Below are positions 45,085 to 53,725 of a stretch of 64,000 nucleotides of DNA, one piece after another. The notes under the pieces were generated by a model. It saw nothing but the letters and a program-made list of their open reading frames with translations, did not search any database and was not told the DNA's origin. The DNA comes from Ramlibacter henchirensis (GTDB lineage: Bacteria > Pseudomonadota > Gammaproteobacteria > Burkholderiales > Burkholderiaceae_C). The DNA is taken from the NCBI RefSeq assembly GCF_004682015.1, contig NZ_SMLM01000002.1, positions 496,001 through 560,000 on the forward strand, written 5' to 3'. Position numbers and translations under genes: made by a program. Numbering within the stretch: position 1 is the first letter of the stretch; each line of letters opens with the position of its first letter.

Positions 45085-46661
45085 AACCCCGCCGCGCAGC
45101 CGTCGCGCCGGAAATCCGACGCGCCGGCCCAGGTGTCGCCAAGCCGCAGCACAAGCTGCCCGCCGCCGAATTCGATGGACGCCGGGTCGGCCACTTCGAC
45201 GCGGTGGCCGTACGACGCGAGTTCGGACGCCACCGCGGCCGACAGGCCCGCTTCGAGCCGGATGCGGCCGTCCTCCTCGGCGATGCGCCAGCGCGGCGCG
45301 TCCAGCGCCGCCTGCGGGTTCGCTTCGCGATCGAGCAGATCGCTCGCCACCTGCACCTGTCCCTGCGGCTGCATGTCGGCGCCGACGACGCCAAAGGCCG
45401 CCAAGGGCCGCCCGTCGCGCACCAGCATCGCGGGGATGGTCGTGTGGAAGGGCCGCTTGCCGCCCGCGACGTGGTTGGGATGTGAGGGATCGAGCGAGAA
45501 GCCGGCACCGCGGTTGAGCAGGCTCACGCCCACCTCCGGCACCACCACGCCCGAGCCGAAGCCCTGGAAATTCGACTGGATGTACGACACGAGCCGGCCC
45601 TGCGCATCCGCCGCGGCGATGTAGACCGTGTTGCCGGGCGGCAGCGGGCGCGCGGTCCACGGCTGAGCCCGCTTCGGGTCGATCGAGCGTGCGCGCTGCG
45701 CGTGGTAGGCCGGGTCGAGCAGGTCCTGCACGCGCATCGGCATGGCGGCCGGCTCGGTCACCCACTGGTAGACGTCCGCGAACGCGATCTTCATCGCCTC
45801 GATCTGCAGGTGCATGCGCGTCGCCTGCGGCACGGCGGCGGACAGGTCGAAATGCTGCAGGATGCCCAGCGCGATCTGCACCGAGATGCCCTGCCCGTTC
45901 GGCGGCAGCTCCAGCACCTCGGCGCCGCGATAGCCCAGCCGCAGCGGTTCGACCCACTCCGGCCGGTGCGACGCGAGATCGTCCAGCGACAGCGCGCCGC
46001 CGTGCGCCCGCGCATGCGCGACGATGGCCTGGGCGATCTCGCCCTCGTAGAAATCGCGGCCTTCCGAGGCCGCGATGCACGCGAGCGACTGCGCGGCGGC
46101 GGGGAAGCGGAAGCGCTCGCCGGCGCGCGGCGCGCGGCCCTGCGGAAGAAAGGTGTCGGCGAAGCCCGGCTGTTTCGCCAGCCGCGCGGCCTGACCGGCC
46201 CATTGGCGCGCCACCCGCGGCGACACGGCAAAGCCTTCGGTTGCGTAGCGGATGGCGGGCGCGAACAAACGGTCCAGCGGCAGGCTGCCGTGCTTGCGCC
46301 AGAGCTCGATCCACGCCGACACCGCACCCGGCACAGTCACCGAGTCCCAGCCTTCGGTCGGCATGCGCTCGCGGCCGGCGAACCGCTGCGGCGTCCACGC
46401 CTGCGGCGAGCGGCCCGAGGCGTTCAGGGCTGCAAGTTCCTTGCCGTCCCACAGCATCGCGAAGGCGTCGCTGCCCAGCCCGTTCATCACGGGCTCGACG
46501 ATGGTGAGCGCGGCCGCGGCAGCGACGACCGCGTCCACCACGTTGCCGCCTTGCGCCAGCGCCTGCACGCCCGCCTGCGCGGCGAGCGGCTGCGAAGTGG
46601 CGACGACGTTGTCGGCCAGCAGCGGCATGCGCTGCGAGGGATGGGGGAAGTTCCAGTTCAT
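45081..46661 (-). CDS. Gamma-glutamyltransferase-family protein
   Basis: A 526-residue Ntn-hydrolase precursor. Early blocks: MPLLADNVVATSQPLAAQAG, VDAVVAAAAALTIVEPVMNG and GSDAFAMLWDG. The processing/nucleophile threonine is in GNTVYIAAADAQG, followed by GSGVVVPEVGVSLLNRG, so autocleavage into two subunits is expected. No signal peptide is seen, unlike periplasmic GGT. Family members transfer or hydrolyse gamma-glutamyl or cephalosporin-side-chain amides. Start at ATG 46661, overlapping the amidohydrolase stop by 4 nt. Confidence 0.9.
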   Translation of the reverse strand: MNWNFPHPSQRMPLLADNVVATSQPLAAQAGVQALAQGGNVVDAVVAAAAALTIVEPVMNGLGSDAFAMLWDGKELAALNASGRSPQAWTPQRFAGRERMPTEGWDSVTVPGAVSAWIELWRKHGSLPLDRLFAPAIRYATEGFAVSPRVARQWAGQAARLAKQPGFADTFLPQGRAPRAGERFRFPAAAQSLACIAASEGRDFYEGEIAQAIVAHARAHGGALSLDDLASHRPEWVEPLRLGYRGAEVLELPPNGQGISVQIALGILQHFDLSAAVPQATRMHLQIEAMKIAFADVYQWVTEPAAMPMRVQDLLDPAYHAQRARSIDPKRAQPWTARPLPPGNTVYIAAADAQGRLVSYIQSNFQGFGSGVVVPEVGVSLLNRGAGFSLDPSHPNHVAGGKRPFHTTIPAMLVRDGRPLAAFGVVGADMQPQGQVQVASDLLDREANPQAALDAPRWRIAEEDGRIRLEAGLSAAVASELASYGHRVEVADPASIEFGGGQLVLRLGDTWAGASDFRRDGCAAGF

Positions 46662-48334
46662 CGGCGGTGCACCGTCTTTCCGCCGACGATGGTTTCGTCG
46701 GGCACCAGCAGGGGAAGGCGTTCGGCCGGCATGGTGAGCGGGTCTTCCGGCAGCACGATCATGTCGGCGAGCTTGCCGGGCTCGAGGGTCCCGCGGCGCG
46801 CCTCGTCGCCACAGAGCCACGCGCCATTGACGGTGGCGCACTGCAGCGCTTCCTCGCGCGAGATGCGCTGCGCCGGCGCGATCACGGCCTGCGTCGCCCG
46901 GTCGATCCGCTCGGTGGCCTGCCACACGCAGGGCCACAGCGTCACCGGCACGTTGTCGCTGGCCAGCGAGACTTTCACGCCGGCATCCAGCAGCGAGCGG
47001 ATCGGGCAGATCTCGTTCTCGCGCGCGGCGCCGATGCGGTCGCGCACCGCGGAGGCGCTGCGCCAGATGTAGGCGTTGGTCAGCGTCGTGACGCAGATGC
47101 CGTTGTCGGCGATGCCGGCGATCTGTCCGGCATCGAGCGTCGCGGGATGCGCGACCACCCAGCGCAGGCCGTCGATCGGCGTTTCGCGCGCGACGTCCAG
47201 CAGCACGTCGGCCATCGCGGTCTGGATCACGCAGACACGCAGGCGTTCGCGAGCGGCCGCGTGCAGCAGCGCGCGCAGCTGCTCCGGGGGAAGACCCGCG
47301 TCGTAGTTGAAACCGGCCCAACCGGTCTGCGGCGCGCAGGCCGCGCGCAGCCGCGCCTCGTGCAGCTCGGCCGCAGGCTCGGCGTACAGGCCCTGCAGGC
47401 GCACCCAGTCGTCGCCCTGCTCGTCGCGGCGCAGGCGCGCCGCTTCACGCGCCACCCATTGCGTGACGTCGGCCAGCGACGCGCCGCTGAACGCCGGGCT
47501 AACCAGCAGGTGGGCGCGCAGGGTGCTGCGGCCCGCGTCGCGCGTTCGGCGCCACGCATCGATCACTTCGCCCGCGACACCGTGGCCTTCGAAGACGCCC
47601 GTGGTGCCCACCTCGTTGTAGGCCCGCATGGACGCTTCCAGCGTGCGCAGGCGGTCGTCCGCGGTGAAGTGCGGCGCCGCGCGGAACAAGGTGAACTCCG
47701 CGAGCGGCTGGAACGCATGCTCGAAGAAGCGGCCGGTGGGCTCGCCGGCGGCGTCCTTCTCGATCACCAGCTTCGGCGATGGCGAGTTCGTGTCGCGGTC
47801 GATCTTCGCCAGCCGCAGCGCCGCCGTGTTGGCGATGGAAACGGTCGGCAGCGTGCCGGGCCAGTAACCCCAGGCGCAGCGCACCAGCACCGGATGCTCG
47901 CCGGTGGCCCGGTCGAGGTCGTGCCGGTCGGGCAGGCGGCCTTCGGCATACATCGCGGGGAAAGCGCGGAACTCGGGCGGATCGCCGAGCGGCATCGTGA
48001 CGATCCAGCGGCCCCTGGGCGTCTGCTGCGCGATGCCGTGGATGCGATCCACGACCTCGGCGACGGACCGGCAGTCGGCCAGCGAAGGCAAGAGGCTCTT
48101 CAATCCCTCGCGGTCGGCGTGGGCGTGCCCGTCGATGAGGCCCGGCATCAGCGTGCGGCCGTGCAGCTTCGTGATCTCCGTGCCCGGCCCCTCGAACGAA
48201 GAGACGTCGTGGTCGCGGCCGACCGCCACGATGGTGTCGCCGCGAATCGCCACTGCCTCGGCGGGTTCGCCGCCGGCCATCGTGATCACATGGCCGCCCC
48301 GCAGGATGCGGTCGGCCGGCCGGGCGATCGTCAC
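46658..48334 (-). CDS. YtcJ-type amidohydrolase (third copy)
   Basis: A 558-residue amidohydrolase-family-3 protein: ILRGGHVITMAGGEPAEAVA, GLIDGHAHAD (HxH), WVVAHPATL and DNVPVTLWPCVWQATER near the C-terminal acid. The strand that holds the third metal histidine in 13931-15550 reads RVCVIQTAMAD here, without histidine, as also seen in 38798-40534. The start is GTG at 48334, overlapping the Bug stop by 4 nt. Encoded between a Bug receptor and a gamma-glutamyltransferase-like gene. Confidence 0.83.
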   Translation of the reverse strand: MTIARPADRILRGGHVITMAGGEPAEAVAIRGDTIVAVGRDHDVSSFEGPGTEITKLHGRTLMPGLIDGHAHADREGLKSLLPSLADCRSVAEVVDRIHGIAQQTPRGRWIVTMPLGDPPEFRAFPAMYAEGRLPDRHDLDRATGEHPVLVRCAWGYWPGTLPTVSIANTAALRLAKIDRDTNSPSPKLVIEKDAAGEPTGRFFEHAFQPLAEFTLFRAAPHFTADDRLRTLEASMRAYNEVGTTGVFEGHGVAGEVIDAWRRTRDAGRSTLRAHLLVSPAFSGASLADVTQWVAREAARLRRDEQGDDWVRLQGLYAEPAAELHEARLRAACAPQTGWAGFNYDAGLPPEQLRALLHAAARERLRVCVIQTAMADVLLDVARETPIDGLRWVVAHPATLDAGQIAGIADNGICVTTLTNAYIWRSASAVRDRIGAARENEICPIRSLLDAGVKVSLASDNVPVTLWPCVWQATERIDRATQAVIAPAQRISREEALQCATVNGAWLCGDEARRGTLEPGKLADMIVLPEDPLTMPAERLPLLVPDETIVGGKTVHRR

Positions 48335-49296
48335 TCGGGCCGGATCCCCGCCTCCTGCGTGAGGCGCGAGTACTTCGTCATGTCTTCCTTGATGGTGGCC
48401 GCGAACTCGGCCGGCGAAGAAGGCGTCACCTCGATCGAGCTCTCGCCGATGCGCTTGGCGACCGCCGGGTCGGCCAGCGCGGCGCGGATCGCCTGGTTCA
48501 GGCGGTCGATGATGGGCGCGGGCGTGCCCGGCGCCGTCATCACGCCGTGCCAGCCCTCCAGCACGAAGCCCGGGATGGTTTCGCCGATGACGGGCAGCTC
48601 CGGCAGCGGCATGCCGCGCTTGCGGCCGGTGAGCGCGATCGGCCTGGCCTTGCCGGCCTTCACCTGCGGCAGCGCGGTGTTGAACAGGTCGATCATCACG
48701 TGCACCTGTCCGCCGATCAGGTCGTTCATCGCCGGGGCGTTGCCCTTGTACTGGACATGGGTGAAGTCCGCCTTGGTGTGCGACTTGAACCACATGCAGC
48801 CGAAGCCGGGCAGCCCGCCGCCCGACGCGCAGTTGACGCCGGTCTTGCGCGCCACTTCGATCATCTCGGCCACGGTCTTCGCGGGGAAGTTCGGGTTGGC
48901 GACCAGCATGTAGGCCTGCGAAGTCATCTTCGCGACCGGCACCAGGTCCTTCACCGGATCCACCATGTTCCTGTACAGCAGCTGGTTGGTGATGATGTTG
49001 GGCGCCACGTACACGATGGTGTAGCCGTCCGGCGCCGCGTTGGCGCCCAGCTCGTGGCCGATGTTGCTGGCGCCGCCCGGGCGGTTGTCGACGATCACGG
49101 GCTGGCCCAGGTGCTCCTGCATCTTCTGCTGCACCGCCCGCGCGATCATGTCGGCCGGGCCGCCGGCGGCGTAAGGAACGATCCAGCGGATCGGCTTGTT
49201 CGGGTACGCCTGCGCCGCGGCGCCGGACGAGGCGAACACGAGCACGAGGGCGGCGGCGCCGAGCAGCACTCGGCGGCCGGAAGCAAAACGGGCCAT
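48331..49296 (-). CDS. Bug/TctC-family periplasmic solute receptor
   Basis: A 321-residue receptor: signal ending SGAAAQA, then IRWIVPYAAGGPADMIARAV, PVIVDNRPGGASNIGHELG, AAPDGYTIVY and VQYKGNAPAMNDLIGG. GAGG precedes the ATG. First gene of a three-gene operon (Bug, amidohydrolase, GGT-like) whose upstream region has a paired ATCGATT element. Ligand unknown. Confidence 0.92.
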   Translation of the reverse strand: MARFASGRRVLLGAAALVLVFASSGAAAQAYPNKPIRWIVPYAAGGPADMIARAVQQKMQEHLGQPVIVDNRPGGASNIGHELGANAAPDGYTIVYVAPNIITNQLLYRNMVDPVKDLVPVAKMTSQAYMLVANPNFPAKTVAEMIEVARKTGVNCASGGGLPGFGCMWFKSHTKADFTHVQYKGNAPAMNDLIGGQVHVMIDLFNTALPQVKAGKARPIALTGRKRGMPLPELPVIGETIPGFVLEGWHGVMTAPGTPAPIIDRLNQAIRAALADPAVAKRIGESSIEVTPSSPAEFAATIKEDMTKYSRLTQEAGIRPE

Positions 49297-49319
49297 GGGG
49301 TTTCCTCTTTGCTGTTTGA

Positions 49320-49349
49320 ATAATCGATTTTGCCGTCAAGATCGATTCG
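49320..49349 (-). promoter_or_regulatory. Paired ATCGATT operator upstream of the Bug/amidohydrolase/GGT operon
   Basis: TAATCGATTTT (49321-49331) and AGATCGATTCG (49339-49349) with cores 18 bp apart, in the 72-bp gap between the Bug start and the MarR stop. Same spacing and sequence as at 11177-11263 and 23196-23307. This is the rightmost copy; none is seen between 49350 and the right edge. Confidence 0.58.
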
Positions 49350-49368
49350 CAGCAATCTGACGGAAACC

Positions 49369-49920
49369 CTAGAGACGCGGACGGCCCGCCCGCCGCTTCT
49401 CGTCGCGCCGCGCCGAGCCCATCCAGCGATTGGCCGAGACGTCCATCACGCCATGGGCCGCGACCTCACGGGCCCGGTCGGTGAGCTTCTCCAGGCAGCG
49501 CTCGAACACCTTCAGTTCGTCCGCATCGAGCGCGCCGACGAGCTCGGCGTTGATGCGCACGAGCAGGGGGAAGATCTGCGCATGCAGCTCGCGGGCCGCG
49601 TCCGTCGCCTCCAGCACGGCGCGACGCCGGTCGATCTCCAGTTCCTTTCGCAGGATCAGGCGCTTGCTCAACAGGCTGGTGACGAGCCGCGAGGCGCGGG
49701 CCGACTCCATGTGCGCGCGCTGCCCGAGTTCCGTGGGCGACATGGCGCCCTCCTCCACCAGGATCGCCATCAGGTGCCACTCGGCTCGCGCGATGCCAAA
49801 GCCGCCTTCGAACAGGCGCAGGCCGGGCGCCCCGCTGAGCGCGAACAGCGCCTTCAGCCGGTAGTTCAGCAGGTCCTTCTGGCCGTGCGGCCGGGCCAGG
49901 GTCGGCCGGGAGTGGTCCAT
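49369..49920 (-). CDS. MarR-family transcriptional regulator
   Basis: A 183-residue winged-helix regulator: YRLKALFALSGAPGLRLFE, then ARAEWHLMAILVEEGAMSPT, ELGQRAHMESARASRLVTSL and the wing RKELEIDRRRAVLEAT. It ends in a basic tail (about 40 residues longer than a minimal MarR). It is divergent from the hydantoinase A gene, and the 65-bp gap contains the palindrome TGTTTTAAACA, so it probably controls that operon and itself. Confidence 0.9.
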   Translation of the reverse strand: MDHSRPTLARPHGQKDLLNYRLKALFALSGAPGLRLFEGGFGIARAEWHLMAILVEEGAMSPTELGQRAHMESARASRLVTSLLSKRLILRKELEIDRRRAVLEATDAARELHAQIFPLLVRINAELVGALDADELKVFERCLEKLTDRAREVAAHGVMDVSANRWMGSARRDEKRRAGRPRL

Positions 49921-49927
49921 GGATTGC

Positions 49928-49938
49928 TGTTTTAAACA
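49928..49938. promoter_or_regulatory. Palindrome TGTTTTAAACA between MarR and hydantoinase genes
   Basis: An 11-bp perfect inverted repeat (TGTTT, one central base, AAACA), 8 bp upstream of the MarR start and about 48 bp before the hydantoinase A start. AT-rich palindromes in divergent gaps are typical MarR operators. The rest of the gap (49939-49985) shows no clear promoter; CCGAGGA lies 8 nt before the hydantoinase ATG. Confidence 0.45.
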
Positions 49939-49985
49939 AATATCGGCCCGGCTCCTAGCATCCGCGCAGGAACCGAGGACTGCCG

Positions 49986-52061
49986 ATGATGATCTTGGGC
50001 GTGGACATCGGGGGAACCTTCACGGACTTCGTGCTGCTGGACACCGTGTCCCGCAGGATCTGGACTGAGAAGCTGCTGACCGACCCCGAGCGTCCCGACA
50101 GCGTGGTGCTGGAAGGCACCCGCAAGCTGCTGGCGAGCTGCCGAATGGGCGCGCGCGATCTTTCCTATGTGGTGCACGGCACGACGCTGGTGACGAACGC
50201 GGTGATCGAACGCCGCGGCAGCCCGACCTGGCTGGTGACGACCCAGGGCTTTCGCGACGTGATCGAGATCGGCCGCGAGAAGCGCTACGACATCTACGAC
50301 CTGCACATGGCCAACCCGGCGCCGCTGGTGGAGCGCTCGCGCCGGCTCGAGGTCGACGAGCGCACCAGCGCTTCCGGCGAAGTGGTGCGCGCGCCGTCTC
50401 GCGAGGAAGTGGGCGCGCTCGTGCGGCAGCTTCCGCCGGGCGAGAAGGCGATCGCGGTCGTGCTGCTGCACGCATGGCGCAACCCGGCCAACGAGCGCCT
50501 GGTCGCGCAGTGGCTGCGCGAGGAGCTCGGCCCGGGCACGGCGATCTCGATCTCCTCCGACGTGTCGCCCGAGATGGGCGAGTTCGAGCGCACGTCCACC
50601 ACCCTGATCAACGCCTACGTGCAGCCGCTGGTGGCGAGCTACCTGGACCGGCTGGAAGGCGCGCTCACGGCCATGGGCATCCAGGCACCGCCGCTGATGA
50701 TGCTTTCGCACGGCGGCCTCGCACGCTTCCGGCTCGCCAAGGAAATGCCGGTGCGCATCCTCGAATCCGGTCCCGCGGGCGGCGCTGCGGTCGCTGCGTT
50801 CGTCGCCGAGTCCCTCGACATCCGGCGCGCGCTGGCGTTCGACATGGGCGGAACCACGGCGAAGATCTGCTTCGTCGACGACTACCAGCCGCAGGTGGTG
50901 GCCGACGGCGAAGTGGCGCGCATGGACCGCTTCAAGAAGGGCAGCGGAATGCCCGTTCGCGTGCCGATGGTCGACCTGATCGAGATCGGCGCCGGCGGCG
51001 GCAGCATCGCCAGCTGCAACTCGCTGGGCATCCTGGCCGTGGGCCCGCAGAGCACCGGTTCCGTCCCCGGGCCGGCGTGCTACGGACGCGGCGGCACGTT
51101 GCCGACGGTGTCGGATGCAAACCTGCTGCTGGGCTACCTGGACCCCGGCAACTTCCTCGGCGGCGAGATGCCGCTCGATCCGGGCGCCGCACGCGAGGCC
51201 TTCGGACCGCTGGCCGCTCGCATGGGCAAGCCCGTCGTCGAGATCGCCTGGGCGATCCAGGAAACCGTCAACCAGAACATGGTGCGCGCCGCGCAGCTGC
51301 ACGCTTTCGACACCGCGCGCGACCTGTCCGACTACACCCTGGTGGTCTCGGGCGGCTGCGCCCCGGCGCATGCCTGCCGCCTGGCACGCGAGCTCGGCAT
51401 CCGCAAGGTGGTGGTGCCGATGGCCGCGGGCGTGGCTTCCTCGCTCGGCTTCCTGGTCGCCCCGGTGTCGATCGACCTGCGCCGCACCGTGCTGATGCCG
51501 CTCTCGCGCATGGACCCCGCGGTGATCGCGCAGGCCTGCGACTCGATGCGGGCGGAGGCGCTGGGCGCGCTGGCCGATGTTGGCGTCGCGGAAGACAAGG
51601 CCGAGGTCGCGCTCTCGATCGAGGCGCGGTTCGTCGGCCAGGCCCATTCGCTGGCGCTCGGCATCGACGTGGCGCTTCTCGGCGATGCAAACCGGCTGGC
51701 GGAAGCGTTCAAGGAGAAGTACCGGCAGTCGTACGGCGACTGCCCGTCGCGCGCCGACGTGGAGATCACCGCCGTGCGCATGCAGATGCTGCAGCGCGCG
51801 GAGGTCCGCGGCGCCGTCACGCGCGAAGCCGTGGGCGGCAAGCGGCCGGCGAACACGCGCATCGCGTACTTCCCCGAGACGGGCGAGACGAGCACGCCGG
51901 TGCACGACCGGGATTCGCTCGCGGCCGGCGAGCGCATCGAAGGCCCTGCGATCCTGCAGGAGCGCGACACCACCACGATCATTCCGCCCGGCGCCGTCGC
52001 GGAGATGGACCCCTCCGGCAACCTGATCATCGACCTGGCGGGCATGGAGCTCACGGCATGA
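49986..52061 (+). CDS. Hydantoinase/oxoprolinase family protein, A subunit (HyuA-like)
   Basis: A 691-residue protein of the N-methylhydantoinase A / 5-oxoprolinase family. The N-terminal ATP-binding signature reads ILGVDIGGTFTDFVLLD, followed by VVHGTTLVTNAVIERRG, ALAFDMGGTTAKICFVD and the C-terminal TTTIIPPGAVAEMD. Such enzymes hydrolyse cyclic amides (hydantoins, oxoproline) using ATP, or carboxylate ketones (acetone/acetophenone carboxylase relatives). Its partner B subunit is encoded next with a 4-nt overlap. Substrate not determinable by sequence alone. Confidence 0.93.
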   Translation: MMILGVDIGGTFTDFVLLDTVSRRIWTEKLLTDPERPDSVVLEGTRKLLASCRMGARDLSYVVHGTTLVTNAVIERRGSPTWLVTTQGFRDVIEIGREKRYDIYDLHMANPAPLVERSRRLEVDERTSASGEVVRAPSREEVGALVRQLPPGEKAIAVVLLHAWRNPANERLVAQWLREELGPGTAISISSDVSPEMGEFERTSTTLINAYVQPLVASYLDRLEGALTAMGIQAPPLMMLSHGGLARFRLAKEMPVRILESGPAGGAAVAAFVAESLDIRRALAFDMGGTTAKICFVDDYQPQVVADGEVARMDRFKKGSGMPVRVPMVDLIEIGAGGGSIASCNSLGILAVGPQSTGSVPGPACYGRGGTLPTVSDANLLLGYLDPGNFLGGEMPLDPGAAREAFGPLAARMGKPVVEIAWAIQETVNQNMVRAAQLHAFDTARDLSDYTLVVSGGCAPAHACRLARELGIRKVVVPMAAGVASSLGFLVAPVSIDLRRTVLMPLSRMDPAVIAQACDSMRAEALGALADVGVAEDKAEVALSIEARFVGQAHSLALGIDVALLGDANRLAEAFKEKYRQSYGDCPSRADVEITAVRMQMLQRAEVRGAVTREAVGGKRPANTRIAYFPETGETSTPVHDRDSLAAGERIEGPAILQERDTTTIIPPGAVAEMDPSGNLIIDLAGMELTA

Positions 52062-53725
52062 CCCTCGACGCGATCCAACTCGGCCTGCACTGGAACCGCC
52101 TCGTCACGGTGGCCGACGAGATGACGAGCATCCTCGTGCGCACCGCGTTCTCCACCGTGGTGAACCAGTCGCACGACTGTGCCTGCATGCTGCTGGACGA
52201 CCGCGGCAACTCGGTCGCGCAGTCCTCGCATGCCCTCCCGGCCTTCATGGGCACGATGCCGCACACCGCCAAGGAGATGATCCGGCGCTTCGGCCCCGGC
52301 CTGAAGGAAGGCGACGTGCTCGCCACCAACGATCCCTGGGTGGCGGGCGGCCACCTGCCCGACCTCACGGTGCTGCGGCCGGTGTTCGCCGCGGGCCAGC
52401 TGGTGGCGATCACGGCGAGCACGGCGCACCTGCCCGACATCGGCGGCAAGGTGTGGTCGGCCGACTGCAACGAGGTCTTCGAGGAGGGACTGCGCATCCC
52501 GCCGATGAAGCTGTTCGACGCCGGCGTGCGCAACGAGGTCCTGTTCGAGCTGCTGCGCAACAACGTGCGCAACCCTGACGACGTGGAACACGACGTCATG
52601 GCGCAGGTGACCGCCACGGCTTTCGGCGAACGGCGCCTGGGCGAGCTGCTTGCGCGGTACCCGGGGCTGGACCTGCGCGAGCTCGCGCGCGAGATCCTGC
52701 AGCGGTCCGAGGAAGCGATGCGCGCGGCGATCGCCCGCCTGCCGGCGGGCACGTACCGGCATGAGGTGGGGCTCGACGGCTTCAGCGACCCGCTCACGCT
52801 CAAGTGCAGCGTGACGGTCTCACAGGACGGGCTGGAGATCGACTTCACCGGCAGCTCGCCGCAGCAGCCTTTCGGCATCAACTCGGTGCTGCAGTACACG
52901 CAGGCCTACGCGAACTACGCGGTCAAGTGCCTGCTGAGCCCCGACTCGCCCTGCAACGAAGGCAGCTTCCGGCCGGTGCGCGTGTCGGCGCCGCGCGGGT
53001 CCGTGCTCAACGCGCAGGCGCCCGCCGCGGTGGGCGGGCGTCACCTCACCGGCATGTTCGTTCCGTTCGCGATCTATGGCGCGCTGGCGCAGACGTCGAA
53101 GGAGCTCGCCGTCGGCGACAGCGGCCTGCCCGGCAGCCCCAACTTCACGCTGCAGCAGATCGATGCCGAAGGCCGCTCGCGCACCATCAACCAGTTCTAT
53201 TCCAGCAACGGCGGCATGGGCGCGCGCTGGGGACAGGACGGCATCTCGGCGTGCTCGTTCCCGACCAACATCGCGAATGTCCCGGCCGAGGTGGTGGAAG
53301 CGCGTTCGGGCCTGCTCGTCGAGTGCAAGATGCTCACGCCGGACTCCGGCGGCGCCGGGCGCTGGCGCGGCGGCCTCGGCCAGACCTACGCGATCCGCGT
53401 GCCGCCCGGCTACCGCGGCAATGCGTGGGTGTCGATGCTGTCGGACCGCACCGAGCATCCGGCCATGGGGCGCCTGGGCGGCGGCCCCGGTTCGCTGCGG
53501 ACCAACATCCTGAACGGCACGACTCACCTGCATCCGAAGAAGCGCGTGCAGCTCGCGCCCGGCGACCGCCTGGAGACCTGCATGCCGGGCGGCGCGGGCG
53601 TCGGCGATCCGCTGCAGCGGGACCGGGCCGCCGTGCTGCAGGACCTGCGCAACGGCTACATCACGCCGCGCGCGGCGGTCGACCAGTACGGCCTGACGCC
53701 GGCCGAAGCGGGCCTGCAGCCATGA
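52058..53725 (+). CDS. Hydantoinase/oxoprolinase family protein, B subunit (HyuB-like)
   Basis: A 555-residue B subunit: HWNRLVTVADEMTSILVRTA, FSTVVNQSHDCACMLLD, FMGTMPHTAKEMI, VLATNDPWVAGGHLPDLTVL, DIGGKVWSADCNEVFEEGL and the C-terminal TCMPGGAGVGDPLQRDR. These are standard hydantoinase B blocks. The length suits the family. Starts at ATG 52058 inside the A stop and ends overlapping the lyase start by 4 nt. Confidence 0.93.
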   Translation: MTLDAIQLGLHWNRLVTVADEMTSILVRTAFSTVVNQSHDCACMLLDDRGNSVAQSSHALPAFMGTMPHTAKEMIRRFGPGLKEGDVLATNDPWVAGGHLPDLTVLRPVFAAGQLVAITASTAHLPDIGGKVWSADCNEVFEEGLRIPPMKLFDAGVRNEVLFELLRNNVRNPDDVEHDVMAQVTATAFGERRLGELLARYPGLDLRELAREILQRSEEAMRAAIARLPAGTYRHEVGLDGFSDPLTLKCSVTVSQDGLEIDFTGSSPQQPFGINSVLQYTQAYANYAVKCLLSPDSPCNEGSFRPVRVSAPRGSVLNAQAPAAVGGRHLTGMFVPFAIYGALAQTSKELAVGDSGLPGSPNFTLQQIDAEGRSRTINQFYSSNGGMGARWGQDGISACSFPTNIANVPAEVVEARSGLLVECKMLTPDSGGAGRWRGGLGQTYAIRVPPGYRGNAWVSMLSDRTEHPAMGRLGGGPGSLRTNILNGTTHLHPKKRVQLAPGDRLETCMPGGAGVGDPLQRDRAAVLQDLRNGYITPRAAVDQYGLTPAEAGLQP

